Assembly (NCBI GenBank): GCA_011316305.1
Contig: SAUG01000007.1
Span: 62,001 to 126,000 of the forward strand
DNA from: Rusavskia elegans
Taxonomy: Eukaryota; Ascomycota; Lecanoromycetes; Teloschistales; Teloschistaceae
Direction of reading: 5' to 3'
Length of the DNA: 64,000 nt
A model generated the notes under the pieces. It did not search any database, had not been told where the DNA came from, and saw only the letters and a list, made by a program, of their open reading frames with translations. This document shows, piece after piece, positions 1 through 10,433 of the stretch (position 1 is the first letter of the stretch; every line of letters starts with the position of its first letter). Position numbers and translations under genes: made by a program.

Positions 1-842
1 TACTATATAGTCGCAATGAACTAGCTGAAAAAGTGCGCTAAATGTGCTAACCACAAATTCTGCTTGAATATGAGAGCATTAGGGCGACACGGAGGAGATA
101 TTGAGGTAATCACCGTAGAGCGCACTTTTCGTCTGAATTTGCAAGCTAGCGGGTTTGAGGGAATTTCCCATATGCTGCACTGATACGGGGAATTCCCCTA
201 GTAGTCTTTGAATGGGAAAAGAGCCAGACCCCGAATGAGGAGGGTATGTGGGAAGTACAGCAGAGGCTGCGTAGCGATCTTCCTGTGACTGACGAGACGT
301 CGTGAAAAATGCTGGGGTGAAAGCATCTGCACTCTGGGCTTCCCAGACACAATGTGTTGTCTGTATTGGCTGGTGCAAAATATACGACACCATCATCTGG
401 TTCAAAAGCTCCTCGTATCGCTGTAAAGATAGTGGACATCATTGACTTCTGACATAATGCCAAGGTACCAGACTACCCGTTGACGGATCCTTATTCCTCC
501 GCGGCGTTTGTTCGACTCAAGTCTCAATCGAGGTATTAATCACCCAACTTGCCAGGCAACGATGTATATCTCCGAGAAGGACTGGGCGAATGATCCAAGG
601 TGTCCGCAGATATAGAATTGAGCCTCAATGCCATAGATATAACATGACACTAAGTCCGATGCGATACGCTGGCAGGGTATTTGATCTGTACGACCGTCAA
701 AGTATCCAGTGCCCAATCCACCAACGCATGTGATAGATATAATATAACCAGATCATGTCAAGAATCATAACCACGATTTCCGTAGGTAGAGAAGATCCAG
801 CCGGTCCTGATCTGATACATAGTGAGTACAAGTGTGGCGGAA
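1..842. other. Left-edge region without a recognisable gene
   Basis: No reading frame here has convincing codon structure, domain motifs or splice sites that link into a gene. Around 525-560 there is a weak match (ATCGAGGTA) to the core of the dispersed intergenic repeat described elsewhere in this annotation, but it is too short to call a copy. The stretch is probably the downstream region of the minus-strand gene whose stop codon lies at 843-845. Confidence 0.4.
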
Positions 843-1563
843 TTAGAAGGTATCTACAAGGGGCTCATCGTACCAGAGCATTAGACATTTCAACACATCG
901 CGTCCAGCCACTCTTAGACTATCCAAATATATTCTTCTCTGCGCCTCGAGTTCGCTTTCTCTTCTGTCCCATATTTTGCCGCCAATTTGAAGACGTGTTG
1001 TAGCGTCGACTCGGAGCTCTAATGTCGTGTAATCCAGACAACCGTCGAGCAAGCGTGCCATGGAATATGCCGCTGAGTATTGTAGTAAAAGCTCGTTTGA
1101 GGGTTTCCTGAAGCTGGCCTCGAGAGAGATGCTGCTCGCCCTGGGATGTCATGTTGTCCGTTGCTATCAGGAAAAACTAGAAAGATGTAACGGTTGCAAG
1201 AAATCTTCGTCATTCGTGTAGCTATCCTTTACTTAAGGCTGAGCAAGGGGGTCGTACGACGCCGTACGACGTTGGCATTGGTTACACATACTTGAGCAGG
1301 TTTACCGACGCGAATAAAGTACTCGGGTGTTGAGGAGTAGGAAAGCTTCAATTGAGCAAAGTGCATACCACCCACCATAATCCCGGAAATCTTCTCATCC
1401 CCAGACTCACACATGATCCATACTCATGAACGGATTTAATTGATGACTGGCTGAGTATGTTTCACACATATCCGACTGCATCTCATCCGCAAAAATCTCC
1501 AAAGCTGCTGTGTTCTCAATCCAATCCATCCAAGATTCACTACATGATGCATCTAGGTTCGGA
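843..1563 (-). CDS. Unknown protein, 3' part of a multi-exon gene
   Basis: I do not recognise this family. Three exons join in phase: 1563-1411, 1345-1292 and 1140-843 (stop TAA), with introns of 65 and 151 nt bounded by GTGAGT..AG and GTATGT..AG. The first exon encodes an acidic stretch (for example ESWMDWIENTAALEIF). The second continues with FPTPQHPSTLFASVNLL. The last is helical and charged and ends DEPLVDTF. The agreement of phase across both introns is the main evidence for coding. The 5' end is unresolved: the exon starting at 1563 follows a good acceptor (GTCACAG), so more exons must lie upstream. A low-complexity-free, helical C-terminal region would fit a regulator such as a fungal transcription factor, but I see no zinc cluster, so function is not assigned. 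Confidence 0.45.
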
Positions 1564-2516
1564 CTGTGACGATGATAAAGAAACCCACCTTAGAACCTGA
1601 ATCTCAGTTATCTCCAGGCCATTGGTCAATGAAGGAACGGTACAACTATGAAGGCATCGTTGTCTCGGGTTTCCGTTGTTTTGCCTTCTTGATCCGACAT
1701 TCTGAACCCATTTTCTTCCGGGAAATTGGCAATAAAGCTGTAGAATCCCGTAGCATTCGTATGGAAATAGAGCGAATCTCCGCTAATCGTAATGAGGGGC
1801 GCACAACATCCGGACCTCGATCTTGAATTTCGTTCCATCAATTGCTCAAATATCACTGTACGAGCGTAGATTGAATGGGGTAATGGCCATGGTAGTGATA
1901 CGGAACGGAAACTAATGGACGGGATAAATTTGTTGACATATCCTGGCTGGTGCCATGGAAAAGAAAATGATTGAAAGATATGGGTGAAACAGCCCTGACG
2001 TCGGTATGAAAGGTAGAGATCATGGATCAGCCATGGTTGCAACAATTGTCATTGCGTACCGTGTTATGGCATCGAGTGCCAAGAAACGATTACCTTGGGA
2101 TGGGGGAAAGCGCCCACAAGAGTACATGTCCTTTTTCCAAGGTTCCAAGGTTGGCAACGATGGACCGGGTTGTCCTTTGATGCCTGACGCACTACTTCCA
2201 ACTATTGGAGGCCGCCACAATGAGCTCACGTAACGTCCTGGATATCGATGCCACTCAGATCCGCTATGGTGGTCAGTCCGGGTATCGATGCAATGTCAGA
2301 AGTACTGACGGGTGTTGGCTTTTAGATGAACCACATATGCCGCCGGATGTGAAACTAAGAACACCGAAGACGATGTCATAGGCGTCTCTCATGTTGCGTA
2401 ACAAGCAAGGGCCAATCCCGTTGGCGGTAGCTCGACAGACTTGCATAGAATTCAAGAAGGCCGCGGGATGGCATCAAATATGAAGCTTGGCGAGACTCTT
2501 TCCATCACATAAATCA
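1564..2516. other. Unresolved region upstream of the 843-1563 gene
   Basis: Upstream exons of the minus-strand gene ending at 843 should lie here. Minus-strand open stretches occur at 2045-1626 and 2455-2273, but I could not connect them with phase-consistent introns, and none carries a motif I know. No repeat or RNA gene is evident. Confidence 0.3.
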
Positions 2517-4131
2517 TCATTGGTCATCCTCCACGTCAAGGCCTTCAAACTCATCCAGCAGCTCCTCCATGTCGATCTTTGGTACATCATCGCCCTCGGT
2601 CTCTTCGGTTTCTGCAGTGCTCGCAGTTTCCACTCCCTCCATCCGGTCTTTCTCTTTCCTAGCTTGTTCTGCCTTGTATAGGGCCATCGTTGATCGCAGC
2701 TCCTGGTCTTCCTCAACATCCCTCAAGAACTGCTCGTAATCTTCGTCCATCCGTGCCTGATCCTGCTTTCTTGGAAGCATTTCACCTTCATCCTTGTTCA
2801 TACGCTTCAGGCGCCAATTCCTGGACTTCTTCTTCTTCCGCTCGTAATGCTTCTTGACGAGTATGACATCTGGAATGGTCGAAGCATGAGCGTTGCTCTC
2901 CTCTATGGCTTCGAATTGCGGGTTATTGAAGTTCGTGCCTGTCAAGTGATAGCCCATCACGGAGTCTCCAGGATGGAGAATGCCACCAAGGTGTGTCCGA
3001 GTAAAGTAGGTGGTTTCGTTAGTACCAAGATCCGATGCTCTAGCAACGGTTGCTTCAGCAAGGAAAAAGCGCCCCTTTTGCACCCCCGTTGGTTCGATGT
3101 CCATGACCACAAATTCTACCAGTTCACGCACATCCGCTAGGCCGCTAAAAGGGGACCTCCAGTAGATAGGTGTCGAGATGTCTGAAGTTTGAAGTGTATT
3201 CGGGTCAAGAAGATTGATAGAGGTACCCACGCGATAGCACAGCGTCAAAGGTGCAATGTTCCCCGCCTGTTTGGCCAGCTTGATCGGCAGGCAAACCAGG
3301 TCATCCTTACATATCGGCACGAGCTCGACGGAGAACGTGAATTTGTAGGACTTGGAAGAGGTGTGGATGTCCATGGAAATCAGCTCTTGTGACTTCTTCG
3401 TTCGGACTGGTGCAACTGAGGTTAGGAAATCAACAAATTTCTCGGCGTGGTTCCTTTGCGAGTAGAAGAAATCGAGCCCGTCTTTGGTCTCCTTGATGTT
3501 TATCGTATCTTTATGTGCCGAGTGCTTGAGGATTAGCTGTTCGAGATAGAGGAATGTGCGTTTGTGGGGGACTTTTTGTCGGACTTGCACGACAGCTCGC
3601 CATGTATTGGCCGTGAATGATTTGGCACAGTCTGGACACTGCTGAGATGCCACAACATATTCGACTTCAAAGGTCTGTTGCAGAATCGTGCCTTCGAAAG
3701 CTTCTTGCTGGAGGGTGATCTTGACCTTGATTCGCTTCGAATGTGGCTCGGTCCATATGAAGCTCGCATCAATGATCCTGACTTTGGATAACGCACGGAG
3801 CTTTCGAAGACATAAAGCCAACAGCTCTCGTGATTCTGGCGCAGCGGTCATCCATTGATGTGGCGGCTGCAGCCATCTTTCGCAGTCCCTGCAAGTGTGA
3901 AGGGTCGCCTCTCTTTGTATGCCTTCAGATATGTCGACGGTGACCTTGACGCAGTCATTACATAGAGCGCCGGCAGAAGTTGTCCCATCAATCTCTGCAC
4001 CACAATTACAGCAGAGAATCCTATAGAACTTTTAGAAACGTATGTTTGGCCTCGGAATTTAAGACTTACGTAGCACTGGTGTGCGGTATCTGTGTTCTGT
4101 GCACCAAAGGTATAGGAGTATCGATCTCCAT
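2517..4131 (-). CDS. NMD3: 60S ribosomal export protein NMD3
   Basis: NMD3 is the nuclear export adaptor that links the pre-60S ribosomal subunit to the exportin Crm1 and is released in the cytoplasm. Two exons, 4131-4070 and 4020-2517, with a 49-nt intron (GTAAGT..ATAG) give 521 residues, the usual length for the family. The N-terminal zinc-binding region shows four CxxC pairs at about residues 24/27, 41/44, 64/67 and 149/152. It is followed by the conserved central part (including YFTRTHLGGIL-like and LDPNTLQTSDI-type segments) and an acidic, Lys/Arg-rich tail that carries the export signals in this family. The first exon must be included, because starting at the internal Met (residue 78) would delete three of the zinc pairs. 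It is divergently transcribed from the ATP25-like gene across 226 bp. Confidence 0.96.
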
Positions 4132-4309
4132 ATTCTAGAGATACTTAATCCTCGGACGTATAAGTCTGAGGCACAATATGCAAAGGACTCAAGGATATTC
4201 GAGTAGTGGAATACTCGTGAATTAATAATTCTCTCCAAAGTTTGAACCGGTGGCTTACTAATCAGCCCTACGAGCTTCTTCTCCGCAGATTTGACCGCAG
4301 AAACAAACA

Positions 4310-4319
4310 CCCCCCCCCC
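4310..4319. repeat. C10 homopolymer in a shared promoter
   Basis: A run of ten C residues lies 39 bp before the ATP25-like start codon, in the 226-bp divergent promoter between NMD3 and ATP25. Such tracts are common in ascomycete core promoters near the transcription start, and length polymorphism is likely. Confidence 0.6.
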
Positions 4320-4357
4320 TACCCTACAACCTCAAGCAAGAGGATCGCACCAGGGCG

Positions 4358-5374
4358 ATGGCAACACAGAGAGCTTTGATAGCTTCTAGTCGATGCAGAA
4401 ACTGCCGATCTGGGCTGGCAGACGTAGCAAATGCCCTGACAAGTTCCCCGTCGCGGTCTGCCATCGGAATCAGCAGGGTGCCTTGCAAAACTTCGAATCA
4501 AAAGCGTCGCTTTTCCAGGCTACTACAGCCTCGATCGGAGCTAGTGAGCTGGAAAGCTTCCACATGTCTCGAGCGTGTTGGAAAGGACTTAGAGAACGAG
4601 CCCAAGCAAGGAAAGAGCACAGAGTCCCAAGCACTGCCATGGTATCTGCAGGTCCAGACGCCGAGACAGGAGCCAAAGTCCATATCAGAGAGGCAACGCT
4701 TGCCTGACATTCCGCCGGACCCTCCTCCTCTACTTCAACCGATGCTGCAGCATATCTCTGTTGACCTAGGTCTTGATGATCTCTCCCTGCTCGATCTCCG
4801 GGATATCGATCCACCTCCTGCACTTGGCGCCAATCTGCTAATGGTTATTGGCACTGCCCGAAGTGAAAAACATCTGCACGTCTCAGCAGACAGGTTCTGC
4901 AGATGGCTACGTACCACACACAGGCTTACGCCATACGCGGACGGACTTTTAGGCCGTGGAGAATTGAGGCTAAAGCTGAAGCGCAAGAACAGAAGGACTC
5001 GAATGCTGAACAGTGTGGGCGCGTCAGATAGCAGCAATATTGACGATGGTATCAGAACAGGCTGGGTTTGTGTCAATATTGGTATGATCGAAGACGGTCG
5101 GGCTATGCCCCACCAGACTGTGGACTTGAAAGATGACAGATACGTTGGCTTTGGGGGCGAGATTTCTGGAGTCAAGGTAGTGGTACAGATGCTAACGGAA
5201 GAAAAGCGTGAAGAGCTGGACCTGGAAACCTTGTGGAGCCAAGCGCTAGCACGATATACGAGGAGAAAGGACAGGATCGCTAAGGGTCAAGTCGAGGAGG
5301 CCGCTACATCAGACCATCTGGGACCTCACCTCGATTTCAACGCTCCCTCGTCTACGCCTTCGCTCGCTCCTTGA
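4358..5374 (+). CDS. ATP25: ATP25-like mitochondrial protein with RsfS domain only
   Basis: This single-exon gene encodes 338 residues. The N-terminus is rich in Arg, Ser and Ala and lacks acids, as expected for mitochondrial import. Residues of about 120-280 carry the hallmark ATP25/RsfS block: DIPPDPPPLLQPML, then DLSLLDLRDIDPPPALGAN, then LMVIGTARSEKHLHVSADRF. In yeast, Atp25 is cleaved: the N-terminal RsfS-like half acts with the mitoribosome, and the C-terminal half stabilises the ATP9 (OLI1) mRNA and supports ATP9 ring assembly. Family members in related fungi are usually about 600-700 residues. This one stops after the RsfS module, and I see no C-terminal half in the following 156 bp before the convergent METTL4-like gene. 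Either the second half is lost or it is encoded elsewhere. Confidence 0.85.
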   Translation: MATQRALIASSRCRNCRSGLADVANALTSSPSRSAIGISRVPCKTSNQKRRFSRLLQPRSELVSWKASTCLERVGKDLENEPKQGKSTESQALPWYLQVQTPRQEPKSISERQRLPDIPPDPPPLLQPMLQHISVDLGLDDLSLLDLRDIDPPPALGANLLMVIGTARSEKHLHVSADRFCRWLRTTHRLTPYADGLLGRGELRLKLKRKNRRTRMLNSVGASDSSNIDDGIRTGWVCVNIGMIEDGRAMPHQTVDLKDDRYVGFGGEISGVKVVVQMLTEEKREELDLETLWSQALARYTRRKDRIAKGQVEEAATSDHLGPHLDFNAPSSTPSLAP

Positions 5375-5530
5375 AGTCTTTTGTAGATCTATGGATTGCA
5401 GTTCAAGCTTTGTCGAGTGTAGAGAACGGGGAATGGAAGCACAAGTCCCAAGGGAAACGCTCATTCCGCATCGGCTACGCTCTCATCCTCGGCCATAGCG
5501 CCATATCTCATCTTGATTTTGCAAGCCGTA

Positions 5531-6829
5531 TCATCCATGGTCTTCAGTCCAATGGCCTTTCCATTGGTATTTCAGGACTTCATTTCCCCAGGAACACCAA
5601 CCGGCAGTAAGATTCCTGGCAAAGATCTCGAGTGGACGATAATTTGAACTATCCCACATCATTGGCTCAATGATTTCCTTCAGGCATGGTTTTCTTGAGT
5701 GAAGATCCGGCACACCCATGATTAACCGCTTGGTGGTGGCTTTGGGCGAAGCGGAATCATCGAACCGATCGAATGTCATGTCGACCGTCCTCCCAACGAG
5801 CACACTCTCATATGGTCGTCTCATCGACCCGTCTAGATCACATATGGGCTCTCCGTGGACAGTGATCTTCAGCCAGGCCCATTCTTCCACCAGCTCTACC
5901 CCCCAAGATTCAAATGCATCAAGCGCGGCATCTCGAACGGAGGCTTTGTTGGTTATCCAGCACGCCACTAAGGCGCCTGGAGCCATGTGCTTTCCAAGCA
6001 TTCCGCTCAGAATGTGCATGGGGTCTTCATCAGCTTTTCGACGCGAGCCGTACGTCTTTGAACGACGAACGGACCTGTTTTCCCACGGTGGGTCGAGTAG
6101 GATGAAGTCAAATTGGCCAGGCGCAGCAGATGGGCTGGGCTCAGGGAAGATTTTGGTAGCCATCTTACTGAAATGAGAGGCTTCTCGGTGACCAACGTTG
6201 GAGAGCATGAAGATTGACAAGGGCGGTATGCTGTACCTCCGATCTGGATGGCCAACATGGATGAGGACTGGCCGAGCCGAAAGATTGCCGATGACTTTGT
6301 TCACCAGGTCGCTTGCCTGCGGTAACCTATGTTCTTCTGTCGTTGCGGAAGAAGACAAGATAAGTGGTCCCTGAGGTTCACGCAAAACCCCAGTCCTTCT
6401 TTCTGGTAGTTTGATTTCGGACTCTTGCGTACCTTCTTCGACAATCTGCCAGGTCTCCTTTTGTACTTGATCTTTGTTGTGGTGAGCCGGCAGGACATCA
6501 TGGTTCATTCTTCGGTCAGAGCAGAAGATGAACGGATGTTCAGCATGAATCTCTGCCAGACCTTGAGTCAGCAAGTACCTTGGAAATGGCTGCAAAGCAA
6601 GGCCTGTATCAGAGATTCGCTCTTGTACTCTTTGCTTCGCCTTCTTGCTGCGTGGTTCTATCGATGGGTGGGGTTTCTCTAGAGGAGGAGATGAGTAGAG
6701 CAAGTCGGTACATGGATGGTCAGGGGTTCCTTGGGAGAGAGATATTGAAAGGGGGATGTCTATGAGCGTCACGGTGCGATCCTTATTCTGGTATAGTATT
6801 GAGCCAGAAGGTTGCACGACATGCGCCAT
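5531..6829 (-). CDS. MT-A70 family methyltransferase, METTL4-like
   Basis: A 432-residue, single-exon protein with the MT-A70 catalytic signature DPPW at about residues 246-249 (in FDFILLDPPWENRSVRRS). The following conserved blocks are a GALVACWITNK-type segment, EWAWLKITVHGEPI, and PYESVLVGR. MT-A70 enzymes transfer methyl groups from S-adenosylmethionine to the N6 of adenine. The single-protein architecture with a long N-terminal region, and the motif order, resemble METTL4 rather than IME4/METTL3, which pairs with METTL14. METTL4 homologues act on U2 snRNA (m6Am) in animals, and roles in DNA 6mA have been proposed, so the substrate here is not determined. All core motifs are intact. It is convergent with ATP25 and divergent from LEU5. 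Confidence 0.85.
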   Translation of the reverse strand: MAHVVQPSGSILYQNKDRTVTLIDIPLSISLSQGTPDHPCTDLLYSSPPLEKPHPSIEPRSKKAKQRVQERISDTGLALQPFPRYLLTQGLAEIHAEHPFIFCSDRRMNHDVLPAHHNKDQVQKETWQIVEEGTQESEIKLPERRTGVLREPQGPLILSSSATTEEHRLPQASDLVNKVIGNLSARPVLIHVGHPDRRYSIPPLSIFMLSNVGHREASHFSKMATKIFPEPSPSAAPGQFDFILLDPPWENRSVRRSKTYGSRRKADEDPMHILSGMLGKHMAPGALVACWITNKASVRDAALDAFESWGVELVEEWAWLKITVHGEPICDLDGSMRRPYESVLVGRTVDMTFDRFDDSASPKATTKRLIMGVPDLHSRKPCLKEIIEPMMWDSSNYRPLEIFARNLTAGWCSWGNEVLKYQWKGHWTEDHG

Positions 6830-7206
6830 ATCGCAGATATCAAGTAGAACGCTGAATGCAGATCGAAATCAATGAAGTCGGATAGTTGTTCATTCAATCC
6901 CGAATCGATTTGGTCCAATCAACCGTTGTGTGCTAGGCTTGTCCTCGAAACCCAATGCACACTGTCATGATGAAGGTGTTGAAGCCATAAGGCTAACTGA
7001 AGTATCAAGGCCGTTTCGGTCCCTCGGCATAAAATTCAGCGTCCAAACCCTATGAGGCCCGACGTCATCCCTCATACATCCTTGTCCACCTACCTCGTCT
7101 TATGCATTCACTGCAGGTTCCATTTTATTGACATGCGGACCTCATTCGATAATCAATGAGGTAGTCACAGCATCGACGTTCGCCTTCTCGACATTGTGCC
7201 ACGGGG
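6830..7206. promoter_or_regulatory. Divergent promoter, METTL4-like gene and LEU5
   Basis: This 377-bp non-coding stretch separates two start codons pointing away from each other, so it must hold both promoters. It contains a CCAAT/ATTGG-type pentamer (TCCAATCAAC near 6914) and a TTATTG motif. I see no repeat or further gene. Confidence 0.5.
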
Positions 7207-8428
7207 ATGCCCCCACCCTTCCCAAGCAATGAGGCATCTCTACAACCATCTGGAGCAAATGTTATGCGACGACAGGACGACGCTACAGGAAGGAATCAAG
7301 TATTTCGACCTTCGAACGATACCACGATAGCAGTCCAGTCAGCCAGCGGTCAAAAGCAGAACAAGCACAATCTGGATTATGTCCTCCGCACAGGGTTCGC
7401 CGGGGGTCTGGCCGGATGTGCGGTATGCCTCAACACACATTCTTCATACTCGATACACCACCAGTACGCTCCATACTAACAACCCACCCCAGGCAAAAAC
7501 AATCGTCGGCCCCCTCGACCGCGTCAAAATCCTCTTCCAAGCCTCCAACCCCCAATTCGCCAAATACACCGGCTCCTGGTTCGGCGTCGTAACCGCCATG
7601 CGGGACATAAACCGGCAATCCGGCCTCCGCGGTCTCTTCAGGGGGCACTCCGCAACCCTCCTCCGCATCTTTCCCTACGCCTCCATCAAATTCCTCGCCT
7701 ACGAACAATTCCGCGCCATCCTCATCCCCTCCGCCTCCTACGAAACCCCGCTCCGCCGCCTCTTCAGTGGCGCCTCCGCGGGCGTCACAAGCGTCTTCAT
7801 CACCTACCCCCTCGAAGTCATTCGCGTGCGTCTGGCTTTCGAAACAAAACAAGAATCCCGTTCCTCCCTCTCCGGGATCTGCAAGCAGATATACCACGAA
7901 CAACCGGCAAGAGTCTCCACTTCCGCTGCTGCGTCTACGCCGTTGGGAACCGCTGTACCGGCTTTACCGACGCCAAGAACCGGCCTCATTAATTTCTATC
8001 GCGGCTTCTCGTCGACGCTAGCCGGTATGCTCCCCTACGCGGGAATGTCCTTCCTCACGCACGACACGGCAGGAGATTGGCTGCGTCTTCCCGCTTTAGC
8101 TCCCTACACCACCACCGCGAATCCCAAGAACGCTTCCGCGCCGCCGATCCTAAGATACTGGGCTGAATTGATCGCGGGGGGTTTTGCGGGATTGGTGTCG
8201 CAGACGGCGAGCTACCCGCTCGAAGTGATTCGTCGGAGGATGCAGGTGGGAGGGGCGGTCGGAGACGGGCATCGGTTGGGAATGGCGGAGACGGCGAGGA
8301 CGGTGTGGAGGGAGAGGGGGTGGAGGGGGTTTTTTGTGGGGTTGGGGATTGGGTATTTTAAGGTGGTGCCGATGGCGGCGGTGAGTTTTTACGTTTATGA
8401 GAGGGGGAAGGTGGTTTTGGGCGTTTGA
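7207..8428 (+). CDS. LEU5: Mitochondrial coenzyme A carrier LEU5
   Basis: A member of the mitochondrial solute carrier family (SLC25) and the fungal orthologue of Leu5/SLC25A16-42, needed to accumulate coenzyme A in the matrix. Exons 7207-7422 and 7493-8428 (70-nt intron with branch site CTAAC) give 383 residues. The three carrier repeats are visible through their signatures: PLDRVKILF in repeat 1, PLEVIRVRL in repeat 2 and PLEVIRRRM in repeat 3. The Leu5 subfamily is shown by the block VVGPLDRVKILFQASNP-like and GHSATLLRIFPYASIKFLAY. A Thr/Ala/Pro-rich insertion (about residues 230-250) separates repeats 2 and 3, as in other filamentous fungi. It acts in the inner mitochondrial membrane. Confidence 0.95.
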
Positions 8429-8659
8429 GGATGCGTCGTTTTCTATAAGCATGGAGGCATACCCAATTGCAGTGGCACGAGCTGGCGTTTAGGGACATTT
8501 TTAGCGTAACGGCGCGGGTTTGGACTGCATTCTAACAGGATATATCAAATATTTGGCCTCAGAACTTATGATATTTTGCCAACATTCGCGGAAGTGGTAT
8601 CATAAAACTCAAACAACGCCGATGCAAGGATAACCCCCCTACGAGATATTTAAAGATGT

Positions 8660-10215
8660 TCATATCATAACCCTCCTCAACCCCTCCGTCCCACCCAACA
8701 CCCTCCTCCCCGTAACCGCACACCTCCCCCTCCCACTCTCCCACTTCCCTTCCCTCCCCTGTCCCCTTTCGTCCTCATCCTGCGACTCGAATTCATCGTC
8801 ATCTTCACCCCATCTCTCCTCCCCACCACCATGCGCCATGAAAGCCTCCTGCCGTTCATGAACTCCAGCCACCCACTTGAAAATGCAGGTGTAACAGAAG
8901 ACATAACCCGTCTGGGCGGACGTGGGGGTTTGCATGGGGCCAAGGCAAATGGGGCAGAGGGAGGAGGTTTGAGGGGTTGGTGGGGGAACGGTGAGGATGG
9001 GGAGGTGGGTGGTAGAGGATATGGGGGGAGTTGGCTTTTGTGGTCTGGGGGATAGAGAACGGATGAGAGGCGGAGATGATGTAGATTGTTGCGGTGGGGG
9101 CGAGGAGAGGGAGACGGTGTTTACTGGCGGATTCTTAGGTCGAGATTGACTCTGAGGTTCCTTGTTATTGTCCCCAGAAATCGTCTGTTGAGGCTTGTTT
9201 ATAGGCATGCCCGACACGATCGGAGGTGGAAGGTCGAGCCCCTCGGTCGCTTTTCGAGACAATTGCCTGGCAAAATCCGAGGCGTGCCACCATTCGAGGA
9301 ATTTGAGGGCGAATATGGAAGTTGGGAGGAGTAATCGTAGGCTCGACAGTAAGCGAGGATACACGATAGAGACGAATGTAGTTGGATTCCAGATGCTGTT
9401 CGTTTGGCCAGGACGGTTTCCCGGTCGGGGAGTAGGCGCAAGGGGTGTTTGTTCTGCGAGAGCGATGGCACGGTAGTCTGCTTGACCCATACGGCGGATG
9501 CGAGTGCCAACGAGCCAGAGGAATGGGGAGAAGTATTTGGTGTTGTCGAAAAGGTAAGCGAGGTTGAAGGCCAATAAGGAGAAATAATAGGCGGCGTTGA
9601 TGCTGGGGTACATGTTCCGCAAGAACCATTTGTAGTAGTAGATGATTCTTTCCCTCAAGGTCGCGTTCGGGGGTAATGTGTTCGCGTTATACTGTGGGCC
9701 TAGTATGCTGGCCTGGGGTACATGAATGTCATAGCTTTCGTCTAATTTTCTCTTGAGGTAAGGTAAGCCGACCATTATAGCAAGGTTCTTCCATATATCG
9801 CGCTCTTTCAATCGTAAGGTTTCACGCATCAAATTTGGCGCTGCTCTGTTGGCTCGAGGGGCCTCGCCGCCCTTGATACGTAGCACTCGTTCGCGTTTGA
9901 GGCCATAGAAGTTTTCTGTAAAGCCACCGCCATATGTCTGTAGGTAGTGCCGTTCAACGGCAAGCATAAGCAATGCATAGAATTCATCGAAAGAATTGAG
10001 AACGCGGAGGAGGTATCGTGGACGGCGGTGGGTTGCGACAGCAAGCAAGTAGCGGAGTGAAGGGGGGATGAGTCCGGCAAGCTGTTGTTCGGAAAGGAGT
10101 TCTGGCCATTGTCAGTTGGCTTCAAAGCTTGGTAAACATTGGCAGTAGACGACAGACCAAATAGCGATGGCTTCTGTTCGTCCAAGCCTCGCTCTAGATT
10201 GGACATGAACTCCAT
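8660..10215 (-). CDS. PEX12: Peroxisomal E3 ligase subunit PEX12
   Basis: PEX12 is part of the PEX2-PEX10-PEX12 RING complex that ubiquitinates the PEX5 receptor at the peroxisomal membrane, so that the receptor can be recycled after matrix protein import. Exons are 10215-10158 and 10101-8660, joined across a 56-nt intron with an uncommon GTCTGT donor; the junction restores the family sequence KPSLFELLSEQQL. The product has 499 residues: a membrane-embedded N-terminal Pex2/Pex12 domain (including HRRPRYLLRVLNSFDEFYAL), a Pro/Ser-rich linker (about 290-370), and a C-terminal degenerate RING with CPIC...CYTC and a later CAVTG. Having fewer zinc ligands than a canonical RING is normal for PEX12. 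The codon-rich C-terminal third is strongly skewed (C on the plus strand). It is divergent from the UCH gene. Confidence 0.95.
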
Positions 10216-10433
10216 CGTGTAAAGAGAGTCTGTAGGTGGACACGAGTCGTCGCGAATCTGAGATGAAGCTCTCACCAATAAAGAGCCGAGGCATCGGATT
10301 TTGCGGATTTTGGCAAATTGGAAAACTTTGGGAACAAGTTTGATATCTGTCTGCCTGATTCATCCCCCATATAATAGCACCTTCTGTCACTCCTGACTCT
10401 TGTATTTCCTACTTTGTCACTAAATCCTCGACC

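Noticed and set aside
7430..7903. 157-codon open frame opposite the LEU5 gene
   Set aside because: It is antisense to well-supported carrier exons and reflects their codon composition.
8660..9060. Strong C-to-G composition switch suggesting an element boundary
   Set aside because: It is explained by the Pro-rich linker and acidic tail codons of PEX12.
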